Positions 56,501 to 64,000 of a stretch of DNA of 64,000 bases are shown in pieces (position 1 is the stretch's first letter; each line of letters begins with the position of its first letter). This stretch comes from Branchiostoma floridae (Eukaryota > Chordata > Leptocardii > Amphioxiformes > Branchiostomatidae). The notes under the pieces are model-generated. The model was given only the letters and a program-made list of their open reading frames with translations. It was not told where the DNA came from and ran no database searches. Made by a program: the position numbers and the translations under genes. The stretch is taken from assembly GCF_000003815.2 (NCBI RefSeq), contig NC_049979.1, positions 6,230,196-6,294,195 on the forward strand, in the 5' to 3' direction.

Positions 56501-59500
56501 AGTTTTATCCGGATCATAGACTATCCTCATTATTTCATGTTAGATTTAAAGCGCTCAAATTCTAAGCAAATTGCAGTTTGGAGAGTTGTACCCACAGAAA
56601 AGTTGTTCAGATGGCATTCATGTTTGTATACACGTGAGGTACGTGCGGGTCCAATCTTTTCAGCTTGCGTTGTTCTTTACATTTTGCCGTATTTTTCTGT
56701 GTTTCGTGGATATATAAATTGAATATATGAGGACATGAATTGGCTATTTATACGCATGAAGTGACCACCAATGTTTCTATATAGTATTACATACATTTCT
56801 ATATGATATAAACGACATACATGTACATGTAATATGAATAAAGGATATTGTGTTTGGTCATAACTTACTATTTCTAGATACACTGACGTTCCTTGGTTAG
56901 ACATCGGTAGCTACTTTTCTACGCAAGTAAAGTAGAATTCAGGTTTCCATCCGCCGGTTTCCTTGACACTGCTGAACGTCACGGTTGCAACTCGGCATGA
57001 AGACCTACCTGGATTCAGGTTTCCATCCGCCGGTTTCCTTGACACTGCTGAACGTCACGGTTGCAACTCGGCATGAAGACCTACCTGGATTCAGGTTTCC
57101 ATCCGCCGTTTTCCTTGACACACTGCTGATCGTCACGGTTGCAACTCGGCCAACAAAACTTACCTGTTCCTGGCGCAGCTCTTGTGTCGGAACACCGCCA
57201 TCGGACGATCCGGGTCGTCAGTCAGTCGACGGACGCAACCATACTCAAGGGCATACTGGTATATTAAACCTAATGTGTTTTTATTCTATGTGTTAATTCT
57301 GTTTTGTCTGCGTATCTGTTCAAACTTATATCCGTGTATCTGTTTTAACAAAGTTGTGTTGGCGCCACTAATATTACCTCTACTGTATACATTAAAGATA
57401 GAGGTTTCTAGGCTAGGAAAGTAGGATTCAGGTTTCCATCCGCCGGTTTCCTTGACACACTGCTGATCGTCACGGTTGCAACTCGGCCAACAAAACTTAC
57501 CTGTTCCTGGCGCAGCTCTTGTGTCGGAACACCGCCATCGGACGATCCGGGTCGTCAATCAGTCGGCGGACGCAACCATACTCAAGAGCATACTAGTATA
57601 TTAAACTTAATGTGTTTTTATTCTATGTGTTAATCGTGTTTTGTCTGCGTATCTGTTCAAACTTATATCTGTTCTAACAAGGTTGTGTTGGCGTCACTAA
57701 CATTTCTTCTACTATGTAACGTTTCTATATAACTTTCTAACATGTTTGAGTCAGTTTAGCTACAACTGTTATGGGCTGTTCAAGGAAGTTCACTCTTTTA
57801 CACATACTCGTACTGTTTGTCACTCTTTTACACATACTCGGACTGTTTGTCAGCAACACGTATATATCTGGTCGAGATACTACAAAGAGAGTTTGGGCCG
57901 ATATTTATGTGAATACGTAAATAGATATAAACGACGTCACGACATATTACTGCCCTTGGAACATGAAAGGTAAGTTTAATACCGATCTTATCGATCGTCA
58001 TTCGGCAGCTTCTACACCGTCAGGATCGACCATCATCTGTTCCGTATGTTGGAAATACGGTAGGTTGTTCATTTTATTAAATATGTCAGTGTATGAATAA
58101 ATTTGATACATTTTTTAACAACAACAAAGGGGACATATAGTACATTACTATGGTGTAGTACACAGTAGTGCCGCACTCAGGCAGACTGGCTTATATTAAC
58201 GGCACCACTGGGCAAAACATTAAGAACGCATTCTCAATTCTTTGATCGTGGCTACATTGGCTTGAACTGTAGCGTAATGAGTTCGATATTCATTGATCAT
58301 CCACCCCTGTGACATTGCCACGAACATAGTTCAAATATGATCTACGCTACCGATATACAGTCTACAAAGTATTTCAATTAGTCTGTTTTAGACACTGTTG
58401 TTAATACAAATGAAGAAGAAAAAAAAAAATTAGACAAACCAAGAAGAAATAGCCACATATTAAACACGGGGCTATCGCAGAGAAGAAAATTCACGCAGAA
58501 TATTGTAACAGTCATCGTGGCCTCCTTCTGTGGGAACATAGTTTCAAAGAAGCCGCTCCTTGCCGCACATGTGTCAATCAAATTCAGCAGCACGTGAGCG
58601 CAGACCTAATTTTTTTCGTCAAGTCTACCGACACTTGAACAGTAACGTCAATCGTGTACTTGCACACACTTAACAATCAAATCATCTGTTGATTTTATCG
58701 CAACAATGTTGGGCTCATATTGGCGCCCAAAAAAAAGACAAAAGAAAAGGTTGACAACATGTCGCACGACGTTCTAGAGCCCACCCACACAAACCGTGCA
58801 TATTTCTAAATGTAACATGATACACTAGTAGTTGGCCGAGGCAAAGGAATTTGCATAAACAGGTCACGTTCCAGCTTTCCTCTGTGTGGTGCTTGATGTT
58901 CGGATGTAGGTATCTGCCGGTCGAAGCCCGTTTAGTTGGTAGTGTGACCTCCAGGATTTTGTACAACTGCGCTGGCCGCATGGGACATTCCTTGGTCATT
59001 CTACGAAAGTTATCTGTTAAATGGTCTGTAATGGGTGCTAGAAGCGGTCAGAGAAACTTACCTTGTTGGCGGAGAAAACATGTATAAACAAGTTAATGCT
59101 GTAATGTTACGCAAGTTTCATTTTTGCCCGAGGCCTGGACGAGGTTCTTTTCCAGTGATTGGACAAAACTAGGTCAAAATTTGCATAAACAGATCACATT
59201 ACAATTTTCGTGCCACGCAGCTTGTAGCGAGACTGCATCTACCGATCGGAAGCTCGTGGAATAGATTAGATACATTTGTACATTTTGTATGTCCCACAGT
59301 TTTAAAGTTGGGGGACCACCAGGATTTTGCACGACCACAGGGTCTGCATGTATAACTCGATTGATATTATTATGCTAAAGTTCAGTTTGTCCTAGCCTTT
59401 GTCCAAAGATGAGCATTACAAACAAAACAAAGCCTTTCCATATTCTTGCTACTTCTTTATAGTTCTAGTAGCGTCTATATCGTGTAACGAGCCGTGGTAA

Positions 59501-62339
59501 AAGTACAGTACACTATTAATTGTCTTCATTATGAGTATACGTACACCATGTGATACAGTCCATCGCAATAACAGATCCTAAAACACATTGTCAAATACAA
59601 CAACAACATATCATTGGAAGGATTTGTTCGGTTGGTGAGACCTTGCATAACTAAATTTTCCACACGTGTTTTCCAATTCCACGCGTTTTTTTTTCTTCTT
59701 GCGATAGCCGCGGCTCGTTCTGTTGTTGTTTTCGCTCGCCGTGGCAGCGCCGAAAGATGCCGTAACTGAGCGCAAGAAAGGAAGAAAAAAAAAAAACATC
59801 GTGTGGAAAATTTCGTTCTTTTTCTTTTATTCACACGCATCGGATTCAAACATGTGCTGGACAGCCGGTCCCTCAAATAGTAGCAAATCTTCTGACAAAC
59901 AACGTGAGAGGGAACGGCGCAAGTGCGGGATCTCACCATATCTCCTGGAGATTTTGCTCGGCTGGCCCTGGAGCCAGCCGCGGCGGCACCGGAAGATCGG
60001 GGGCCCGTTACAAGCATACTTTGCCAAATTGACATTATTCATTGCTCTTAAACTTACCATACCGGATTTTCTGCTATCAATAAAACGAACATCTTGTGGA
60101 AAAATCATTTGCTGTCCTTTTATTTAGACGTATCATGTTCAAACATGCGCTGCACGTCACAGACGGTTCGTAGCAAATTTGTAGCAAATCTTTGATTGAA
60201 ACAACGTGGGAACAGCACGGGTGAGTTCTAGACCGCGAACGTGTGCGAGGTCTCCCACCAGAGATCGTGTTACGGGACACGGTTTACGCCCTGCGTGGGT
60301 CACGCGTGACCGAAATCGAAACGCTGCGTGTGCCACGCACAGTCCTGCGTGTGTCACGCAAAACCCTGCGTGAGGTCACGGAAAATTCTCCGTGATTGCG
60401 TCCGTGATATGCTGTGAAACCCGAAGGCCGTACTGTACTGTGGGTGAAAAGAGGACTTTGGTCCGTGGTAAGTCAATCATAAGTCCAAGGTTTGCGAGGG
60501 TTATTTAGAACTTTCCACCAAAGAAGTGAATGCAAGTGAAGTAGAATAACACCTTTGTAAAGTTTAGCAGCTAGAATTTCAGCACCACTGACATGGCAGT
60601 AGTGACCGGCAGGGAATCATGATGAGTGTTATATTTGAATGTGAGTTCCAAGCTCCTTTGTCCCATTGCTGACGTCATACGTCTGGTCTTGATGTGTAAC
60701 TAAGGCTTTGAGTAGTTTCAACTTGATAAGGATCAGAGGACTGATCAAAATTGAAAAGCTTGTTGGTAAGCGATTTATTTTGTGTACAGATATAGAGTTT
60801 AAAATTGTAACATAATGATGAGTGTTAGTATGGAGATTTTACTTAAATGTTTCCAGCTCAATTTGATGGTCCTCCATTGTCACCGCTGTTGAACTGGTAC
60901 TGTAGTATACATTATATATCACTGCATAAACTATATCACTGGAAATAGGATAATACTGGAGTGCTGTTTGCTTCAAGCAGTAAAAATTTGTAAGGCGTTA
61001 ACGACTCCCTGCTGATTGAATGAGATTGAATGTGCCTGTGCTTAATGACCCCTGACAGTTATCAGCTTGACCTAGTTCTCTGATCTTTGTCATCGCAAAG
61101 TTGTATTGATGTCACACCTACATTTTTCCAGGCAAGAGACACCATCTTCACATAAAAATGGACTGTTTTCAAAACACCTTTTTTTTAAATATGCCTTTCT
61201 CATCCATTTTTTATGCATAAGAAAATAGGTCCCAAGGATTGTTTGTTATTGATTTAGTTTGGTTTGTCTATTTCAGTTTGGATCATATATCAATAAATTG
61301 ACCACCCAACCTTTTTTGTACGCCAGAAAGCAGTTACTCAAGCAACTGAATATGATTTGGGAAACGGTCAGACGTTTCAACTAGCATCCACTAGTTTTCA
61401 TCAGTGTTATGGTTTATCTTATTACTTTGTCTAATCTTCATCGCCGAAACTTTATTGTACTCTCTTTATTTGACTGACTGCACCAATTTGGTTTGATCTT
61501 CTCTTCCTTACAGAGAGAGGAGCCAATGAACCTTGACCTCTCTGATGATGAGGAGCTGCGAGAGTCGTTTGATGCCCACTCCCTCATCATCTCCAGCCTC
61601 ACGCAGGAGCCCATCTTCACTGCAGAGGAGGTCATCGAGGAGATTGATGAGATTATGGGAGAAGTAAGGACATGCTGTAAATACAGAAATTTTCGCAGTG
61701 GTTTTATGTTTGCGGTTTTCGCGATGCCAATTCACCGTGAACTTAAAACCACCGTGATTATTTTTCCATGGCAGTAAAAGACTACAGTGCATGGTGCTAC
61801 CATGAACTTAAAACCACCATGAACAGCCCTTTTTCCCCTCGAACTTAAGTGCATTTACAGTGATCTGTCCCTAGTGAAGAAGCATTACCTTACCATGACA
61901 AAAACAAACATTTTGTATCATTCACAACGTTAGGACAAGCCAGCATGATGCATGCTGTGTTGATACAGAAAATTCATGTTCAAGGATTCTTATCTCCTTT
62001 TCCAAAGCAATTTTCTGTAGTTTGTATAAACAGGTCTTGTAAGCAGCAGAACTGAATACTTTGTAGCTGACCTTTGTCTGGGTTTAAAGAGGGAAAGGAA
62101 AGTTGATCTATCAAAAATGGATGGCAGATTGCCTGCAGAAAGTAGACAGGGGTATACTCAACTTGTAATAGCCTTCAATATCAATCTAATGGTGGATAAG
62201 AGCAATCATCTTTTCCTTTCTCTTCTGTAGACATCCATGGAGGAGGAGACCCCAGTCAGTGAGGACAGTCTGTCTGTGCTGTCGCAGGAGATGCTGGCGC
62301 TCAGGGAGAGGTCCAACACCGTCACCAGCTACGATGAGA
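32524..62339 (+). CDS. FEZ1/2: FEZ1/FEZ2 family protein (zygin), partial
   Basis: FEZ proteins are adaptors that link kinesin-1 to cargo and act in axon outgrowth and fasciculation. Four exons are joined in frame: 32524-32825, 54481-54589, 61514-61663 and 62231-62339, coding about 223 residues. Diagnostic blocks are SFKSMEDLVHEFDETLN with CFRNYNAKTDSIAPVK in exon 1, LWQGLTDNF then LPVDWNSS in exon 2, AEEVIEEIDEIMGE in exon 3, and SVLSQEMLAL in exon 4. The start ATG at 32524 has a good context (CCACCATGATGG), with others in frame at 32527 and 32542. The exon also opens upstream to an acceptor at 32446. The conserved C-terminal coiled coil is not in the window, so the gene continues to the right. 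Intron 1 is about 21.7 kb and intron 2 is enlarged by a 5.5 kb insertion. It is a single pro-orthologue candidate for vertebrate FEZ1 and FEZ2. Confidence 0.93.
32539..32549 (+). promoter_or_regulatory. YY1-type element overlapping a FEZ start codon
   Basis: AAGATGGCGGC matches the YY1 consensus. Its ATG is the third in-frame FEZ methionine (MAAPLAQ). Such elements often sit just downstream of a TATA-less start of transcription, so a local promoter near 32.45-32.52 kb is possible. Confidence 0.45.
32826..35732. other. FEZ intron 1, left part
   Basis: AT-rich intron without supported coding frames. The only clear element is the MITE at 33801-33873. Confidence 0.6.
33801..33873. mobile_element. 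73-bp MITE with 9-bp flanking repeat
   Basis: Ends TAGCCTGGTTACCAAACCCC and (reverse complement) TAGCCTGGATACCAGACCCC form an inverted repeat. ATGTACATG flanks both sides (33792-33800 and 33874-33882), as expected of an 8-9 bp target duplication. The element is nearly all terminal repeat. Confidence 0.75.
35733..36017. mobile_element. 285-bp inverted-repeat element, CAGGSCTCRAARTTA ends
   Basis: The left end CAGGCCTCAAAATTATC and the right end (reverse complement CAGGGCTCGAAGTTAAC) match with few differences. GATGG flanks both sides (35728-35732 and 36018-36022). The interior repeats CTGTCCC and TGTCCCAAAA motifs near both ends. No coding frame was found. Confidence 0.65.
36361..37657. mobile_element. 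1.3 kb DNA transposon, GCCCACTTTACATTAC ends
   Basis: Inverted ends GCCCACTTTACATTAC, extending to TTTTCGCGTTAGCGG, bound a 1297-bp element flanked by CTCAG (36356-36360 and 37658-37662). Subterminal GTTAACGGGA and GTTAGCGGG units recur near both ends. A 102-codon frame at 36759-37067 is not recognised as a transposase. A 21-bp tandem pair (GGCCGTTGCTATGACA unit) lies at 37088-37129. The family is not assigned. Confidence 0.75.
38629..38820. mobile_element. 192-bp MITE, TTAATTGCAC ends
   Basis: The left end CAGTAGAAGTCAGTTAATTG and the right end (reverse complement CGGTAGGAGCTGTTTAATTG) match at 17 of 23 positions. GTTAATTGCACACTTCT is repeated inside. The end sequence recalls pogo/Tigger-type mariner elements, but the TA target site is imperfect (TA on the left, TG on the right). 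Confidence 0.6.
38821..46238. other. FEZ intron 1, central part
   Basis: About 7.4 kb of AT-rich intron with no supported exon or bounded mobile element. The one site of interest is the RE1-like motif at 41126-41146. Confidence 0.55.
41126..41146 (-). promoter_or_regulatory. Near-consensus RE1/NRSE motif, FEZ intron 1
   Basis: On the minus strand the site reads TTCAGCACC, AG, then GGACATCGCC. It departs from the 21-position vertebrate REST consensus only by T in place of G in GGACAG. FEZ is a neuronal gene, the usual class of RE1 target. Whether this species has a REST factor that binds it is unknown. Confidence 0.5.
46247..48016. mobile_element. hAT-like non-autonomous transposon, 1.77 kb
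   Basis: Inverted ends CAGCGTTCCCGCCAGG (16 bp) are flanked by a perfect 8-bp duplication ATGTGAGC (46239-46246 and 48017-48024). An 8-bp duplication and ends beginning CAG are typical of hAT elements. Near the right end a GC-rich hairpin (GGGGGAGCATGCCCCC, then GCGCCTGCGGCGC) is present. Internal frames at 46840, 47079 and 47506 are short and not recognised as hAT transposase. Confidence 0.85.
48025..49489. other. FEZ intron 1 between hAT-like element and SINE
   Basis: AT-rich intron with no supported coding frame. It contains the RE1-like motif at 49263-49283. Confidence 0.55.
49263..49283 (+). promoter_or_regulatory. RE1/NRSE-like motif, FEZ intron 1
   Basis: The sequence reads TTCAGTACC, AG, then GGACAGCACA. 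It differs from the informative consensus positions at three places (T for C, A for G, and a final A). It is the second good match in the same intron. Confidence 0.4.
49490..49745 (+). mobile_element. tRNA-derived SINE candidate
   Basis: A head with A-box-like GTGGCCTACGTG and B-box-like TGTTCAAATCC at tRNA-like spacing is followed by a core: TTGGGAAAGACAC, CTCTCACTCCACCTAGGTG and TAAAAATGGGACC. The core is shared with 7781-7965 and 24370-24425, which run on the other strand. A further tRNA-like stretch on the minus strand (GAGTTCAATCC near 49670) leaves the orientation open. Confidence 0.5.
49862..49917. repeat. Perfect 26-bp hairpin with 4-base loop
   Basis: The arm 49862-49887 (AGTGGCATGTTGTGTATCAT...) is followed by loop TGAA and its exact reverse complement at 49892-49917. 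There are no flanking inverted-repeat ends or target duplication. It is too short and too perfect for a usual microRNA precursor. Confidence 0.85.
50959..51140. mobile_element. 182-bp MITE, GGTCACA ends
   Basis: The left end GGTCACAATTCCCAACCCGG and the right end (reverse complement GGTCACATTTCCAAACCGGG) form inverted repeats. Inner complementary pieces (AACGAAAAATA and TATTTTTCGTT) extend the match. TA lies at both edges, fitting a mariner-type or CTA/TTA target site. Confidence 0.65.
51141..54480. other. FEZ intron 1, right part
   Basis: AT-rich intron without supported exons or bounded repeats, ending at the TTTTTCCTCGTACAG acceptor of FEZ exon 2. Confidence 0.55.
56937..57720. repeat. 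Nested tandem repeats, 76-bp and 337-bp periods
   Basis: A 76-bp unit (ATTCAGGTTTCCATCCGCCG...) starts at 56937 and 57013. At 57089 the same start enters a longer unit that recurs 337 bp later at 57426. The two long units are nearly identical for about 290 bp, with small insertions in the first. The repeat core is open on the minus strand. Confidence 0.85.
57791..57850. repeat. 30-bp tandem duplication
   Basis: CACTCTTTTACACATACTCG plus ten further bases occurs twice in direct succession with one difference (T/G). Confidence 0.8.
59797..60185. repeat. Direct imperfect duplication, about 293-bp period
   Basis: AACATCGTGTGGAAAATTTC near 59797 and AACATCTTGTGGAAAAATCA near 60090 begin two related stretches. 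Both pass through TTCAAACATG-GCTG and TAGCAAATCTT blocks. The stretch lies near the right end of the 5.5 kb insertion. Confidence 0.55.
61324..61408 (+). repeat. Third copy of the SMG8-intron repeat, inverted
   Basis: GCAGTTACTCAAGCAACTG, ATGATTTGGGAAACGGTCAG and GCATCCACTAGTTTTC match the reverse complement of the tandem units at 9041-9265, so this is a dispersed family. It lies in FEZ intron 2, about 105 bases before exon 3. Confidence 0.65.
61675..61861. mobile_element. GTAAATRCA-type MITE, copy 2
   Basis: The ends CTGTAAATACAGAA and (reverse complement) CTGTAAATGCACTTAAG bound about 187 bp with internal CTTAAAACCACC palindromes. It is the same family as 20225-20431. It starts only 12 bases after the FEZ exon 3 donor. 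Confidence 0.7.
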
Positions 62340-63116
62340 GTAAGGCTGCTGAAGGCAAGATCAGAAAACCCATTTACACCTATAGAGTTGTCAACCCTGC
62401 TATTTCTTGTAGTGGTAGTAGTTCTTTTGGCTGTTGGTTTGTTGCACTATACCTTTGCCTTCATCTATACCATGCTTTACTACTTTCTATGCAGAACATG
62501 AAGCTTTGTAGAAAAAGCTTCTTCTTTCCATTCTTTTGAATTAAGATTATTTCAATTTTGAATTACATGCTACAATGTCATATGATTTGTACAGAATTTA
62601 CAATGTTTTGAACATAAGTTAATTGTGTTATTTCTGACACAGAGCAATGTATTTGAGTTGTTACAGTACAATGAGAGGTATTCAGAGTTCCCAATTACAC
62701 CAACATTGAAGTAAACGTTCTGTTAACAGAATGGGAATGATAAGAATGATAAATTTTTGTAAAACGTCGCAGTCTATACTGAGACTGAATTGTGTGATAT
62801 ATTACAACGGATAGTGTTCACTCAAAAACATAAAACAAAGATCAAGATATGTCCAAAATGACTTTAAAAGGCATGGAAACATTCAAGGTTTAATGGAATT
62901 TTACAAAAATGTTAAAAAAATGCTGGTTATTGCCAACAATTACAGAATGCAGATGTTCTTCTTTATGCAAAGCTATGAGGACCTGTGAATGTGGAGCTCT
63001 GATCACCTCTGTTGTTTTGAAACTGATTTCTTATCTATACAGTTTTAAGTTCTGTTGGTTAATTTGGTTGTAATTTAATGATTAGTTTCTTCCACCTGAC
63101 ACGCTCGCACCTGTAG
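62340..63116. other. FEZ intron after exon 4
   Basis: AT-rich intronic sequence. Short frames reading past the exon 4 donor (GA/GTAAGG at 62340) are intron read-through. Confidence 0.6.
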
Positions 63117-63185
63117 GACCTCCAGGTGAGACAGCACTCCACTTCACACCTGCTCACTTCAACCAATCACCTGCTGCTGCTAAGT
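63117..63185 (+). CDS. Candidate small FEZ exon (69 or 9 bases)
   Basis: A pyrimidine-rich acceptor ending CACCTGTAG at 63116 is followed by GACCTCCAG/GTGAGA, a 9-base microexon. Alternatively the exon runs 69 bases to a GTATGC donor at 63186. Both lengths are multiples of three and fit the phase left by exon 4. The longer reading (RPPGETALHF...) has no match I recognise in FEZ, so either would be a cassette. Support is from splice signals only. Confidence 0.25.
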
Positions 63186-63618
63186 GTATGCCACCTCTTC
63201 TCAGCTTCTCATTCCTCGCTCTCCTCATAGAGCTTTGCTTTGTGTTCAATCCACCCTGCTTACAATCTTATGATTTAGAACCACAAAACAAAAGCTATGT
63301 ACTGTAGTGGTATAGTAGTAATTACCAGAAAGAAACATGGGTATTTCTCCATGTTATTCACCAAGGTAACAAGGATATTTGTGCACACATTACTTCAGTC
63401 ATTTACACCTTCATAAATCTATTTTACTTGCATTCTTAATATGGAAAATAATAATGATGTAGTCCTACAAGCTGGGACCCTGTAAGATCATAACAAAACC
63501 AGAAATTAAAAGGATCATTCCCATCACCTTTGACAGCAGAAGCTACCATTTGTAGAGCAGCATACAAATGTATGCTCAACCTTTTAGTAGTTGGATCTAG
63601 ATTATGTGAAAAATACTA

Positions 63619-63845
63619 ATATAGTAAGGTTCTTCCAACACAACCAAAATAGTACTCAATTCCAACATTTTGGGGTCTATCAGACACCATCATCAGGGTG
63701 CAATGACTGGATCTACTTCCAGCAGTGAGCAGAAGTAGCAGTGAGAAGTAGATCCAGTCAATCTACCCTGATGATTTTGTCTGATAGACACCAAAACGTT
63801 GGAAATGAATGCTACTTTGGTTGTGTTGGAAGAACCTTACTATAT
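63619..63845. mobile_element. 227-bp palindromic MITE
   Basis: Arms of about 110 bp beginning ATATAGTAAGGTTCTTCCAA are inverted around a centre near 63732. They contain CCAACATTTTGG and CCAAAACGTTGG pairs, and TCTATCAGACA. The arms differ by a few percent. It lies to the right of the last FEZ exon seen. Confidence 0.75.
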
Positions 63846-64000
63846 GTATTTGCCAACCTGATGAAACTATTTACGGATTTGTGAAAGATATAAGTCAAAA
63901 TATTGCCCAAGAGCAAATAAGGCACTACAGCTAAGGGTTTTCCTTGTTGAAGTTCTTCACATATTCTGAAAGATTTGCATGAAAATAAAAGGAAGTTGAT

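Larger units (their letters stand above)
54901..60435. mobile_element. 5.5 kb DNA-transposon-like insertion in FEZ intron 2
   Basis: The left end CAGTACAGCTTCCGGGTTTT and the right end (reverse complement CAGTACGGCCTTCGGGTTTC) are imperfect inverted repeats. Both run into arrays of short CACGC/GCGTG subterminal repeats (left CACGCAAGTCGCCCCGCGTG, right CTGCGTG-TCACGC). No clean target duplication was found (TTA on the left, TAC on the right). A minus-strand frame at 55562-55260 and one at 60035-59529 show some protein-like composition but no recognised transposase domain. The span could be one element or a nest of several. Confidence 0.6.

Noticed and set aside
59529-60035. 168-codon Arg/Ala-rich minus-strand frame
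   Set aside because: It crosses the direct duplication and low-complexity runs. No domain is recognisable.

Overview
The window looks like an invertebrate chordate nuclear genome, most likely a cephalochordate (Branchiostoma, amphioxus). The genes are spliced, with GT-AG introns of a few hundred bases up to about 21.7 kb. Their proteins are close to the vertebrate orthologues in length and motif order. The introns are crowded with short inverted-repeat elements of the kind common in amphioxus. The species is an inference from this character, not proven.

Five protein-coding genes can be reconstructed with consistent splice phases. SMG8 (minus, 11107 down to 4832, 8 exons) is a nonsense-mediated decay factor. 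PRORP (plus, 11521-15878, 8 exons) is the mitochondrial RNase P nuclease. SLC35B2/PAPST1 (minus, 23417 down to 17989, 4 exons) is a Golgi PAPS transporter. PSMA6 (plus, 23833-27113, 7 exons) is a 20S proteasome alpha subunit. FEZ1/2 (plus, from 32524 or an upstream exon at 30182, running off the right end) is a kinesin-1 adaptor of neurons. A Thr/Ser-rich partial exon (minus, 1-253) opens the window.

The four housekeeping genes form two divergent pairs, SMG8|PRORP and SLC35B2|PSMA6. Each pair shares a start-to-start gap of about 0.41 kb. PRORP and SLC35B2 converge between the pairs. PRORP and PSMA6 are also neighbours on human chromosome 14q13, so part of this order is probably ancestral.

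The accessory content is mostly DNA transposons and repeats. It includes a TAA-flanked Harbinger-like element (2189-3069), a 2.3 kb palindrome in SLC35B2 intron 1 (20722-23056), a 1.3 kb inverted-repeat element (36361-37657), a hAT-like element with an 8-bp target duplication (46247-48016), a 5.5 kb element with nested tandem repeats in FEZ intron 2 (54901-60435), about ten smaller MITEs, and fragments of a SINE-like family. No intact transposase was recognised. The most unexpected signal is a set of four sequences close to the vertebrate RE1/NRSE silencer motif, two of them in FEZ intron 1. No tRNA, rRNA, CRISPR array or bacterial feature was seen.
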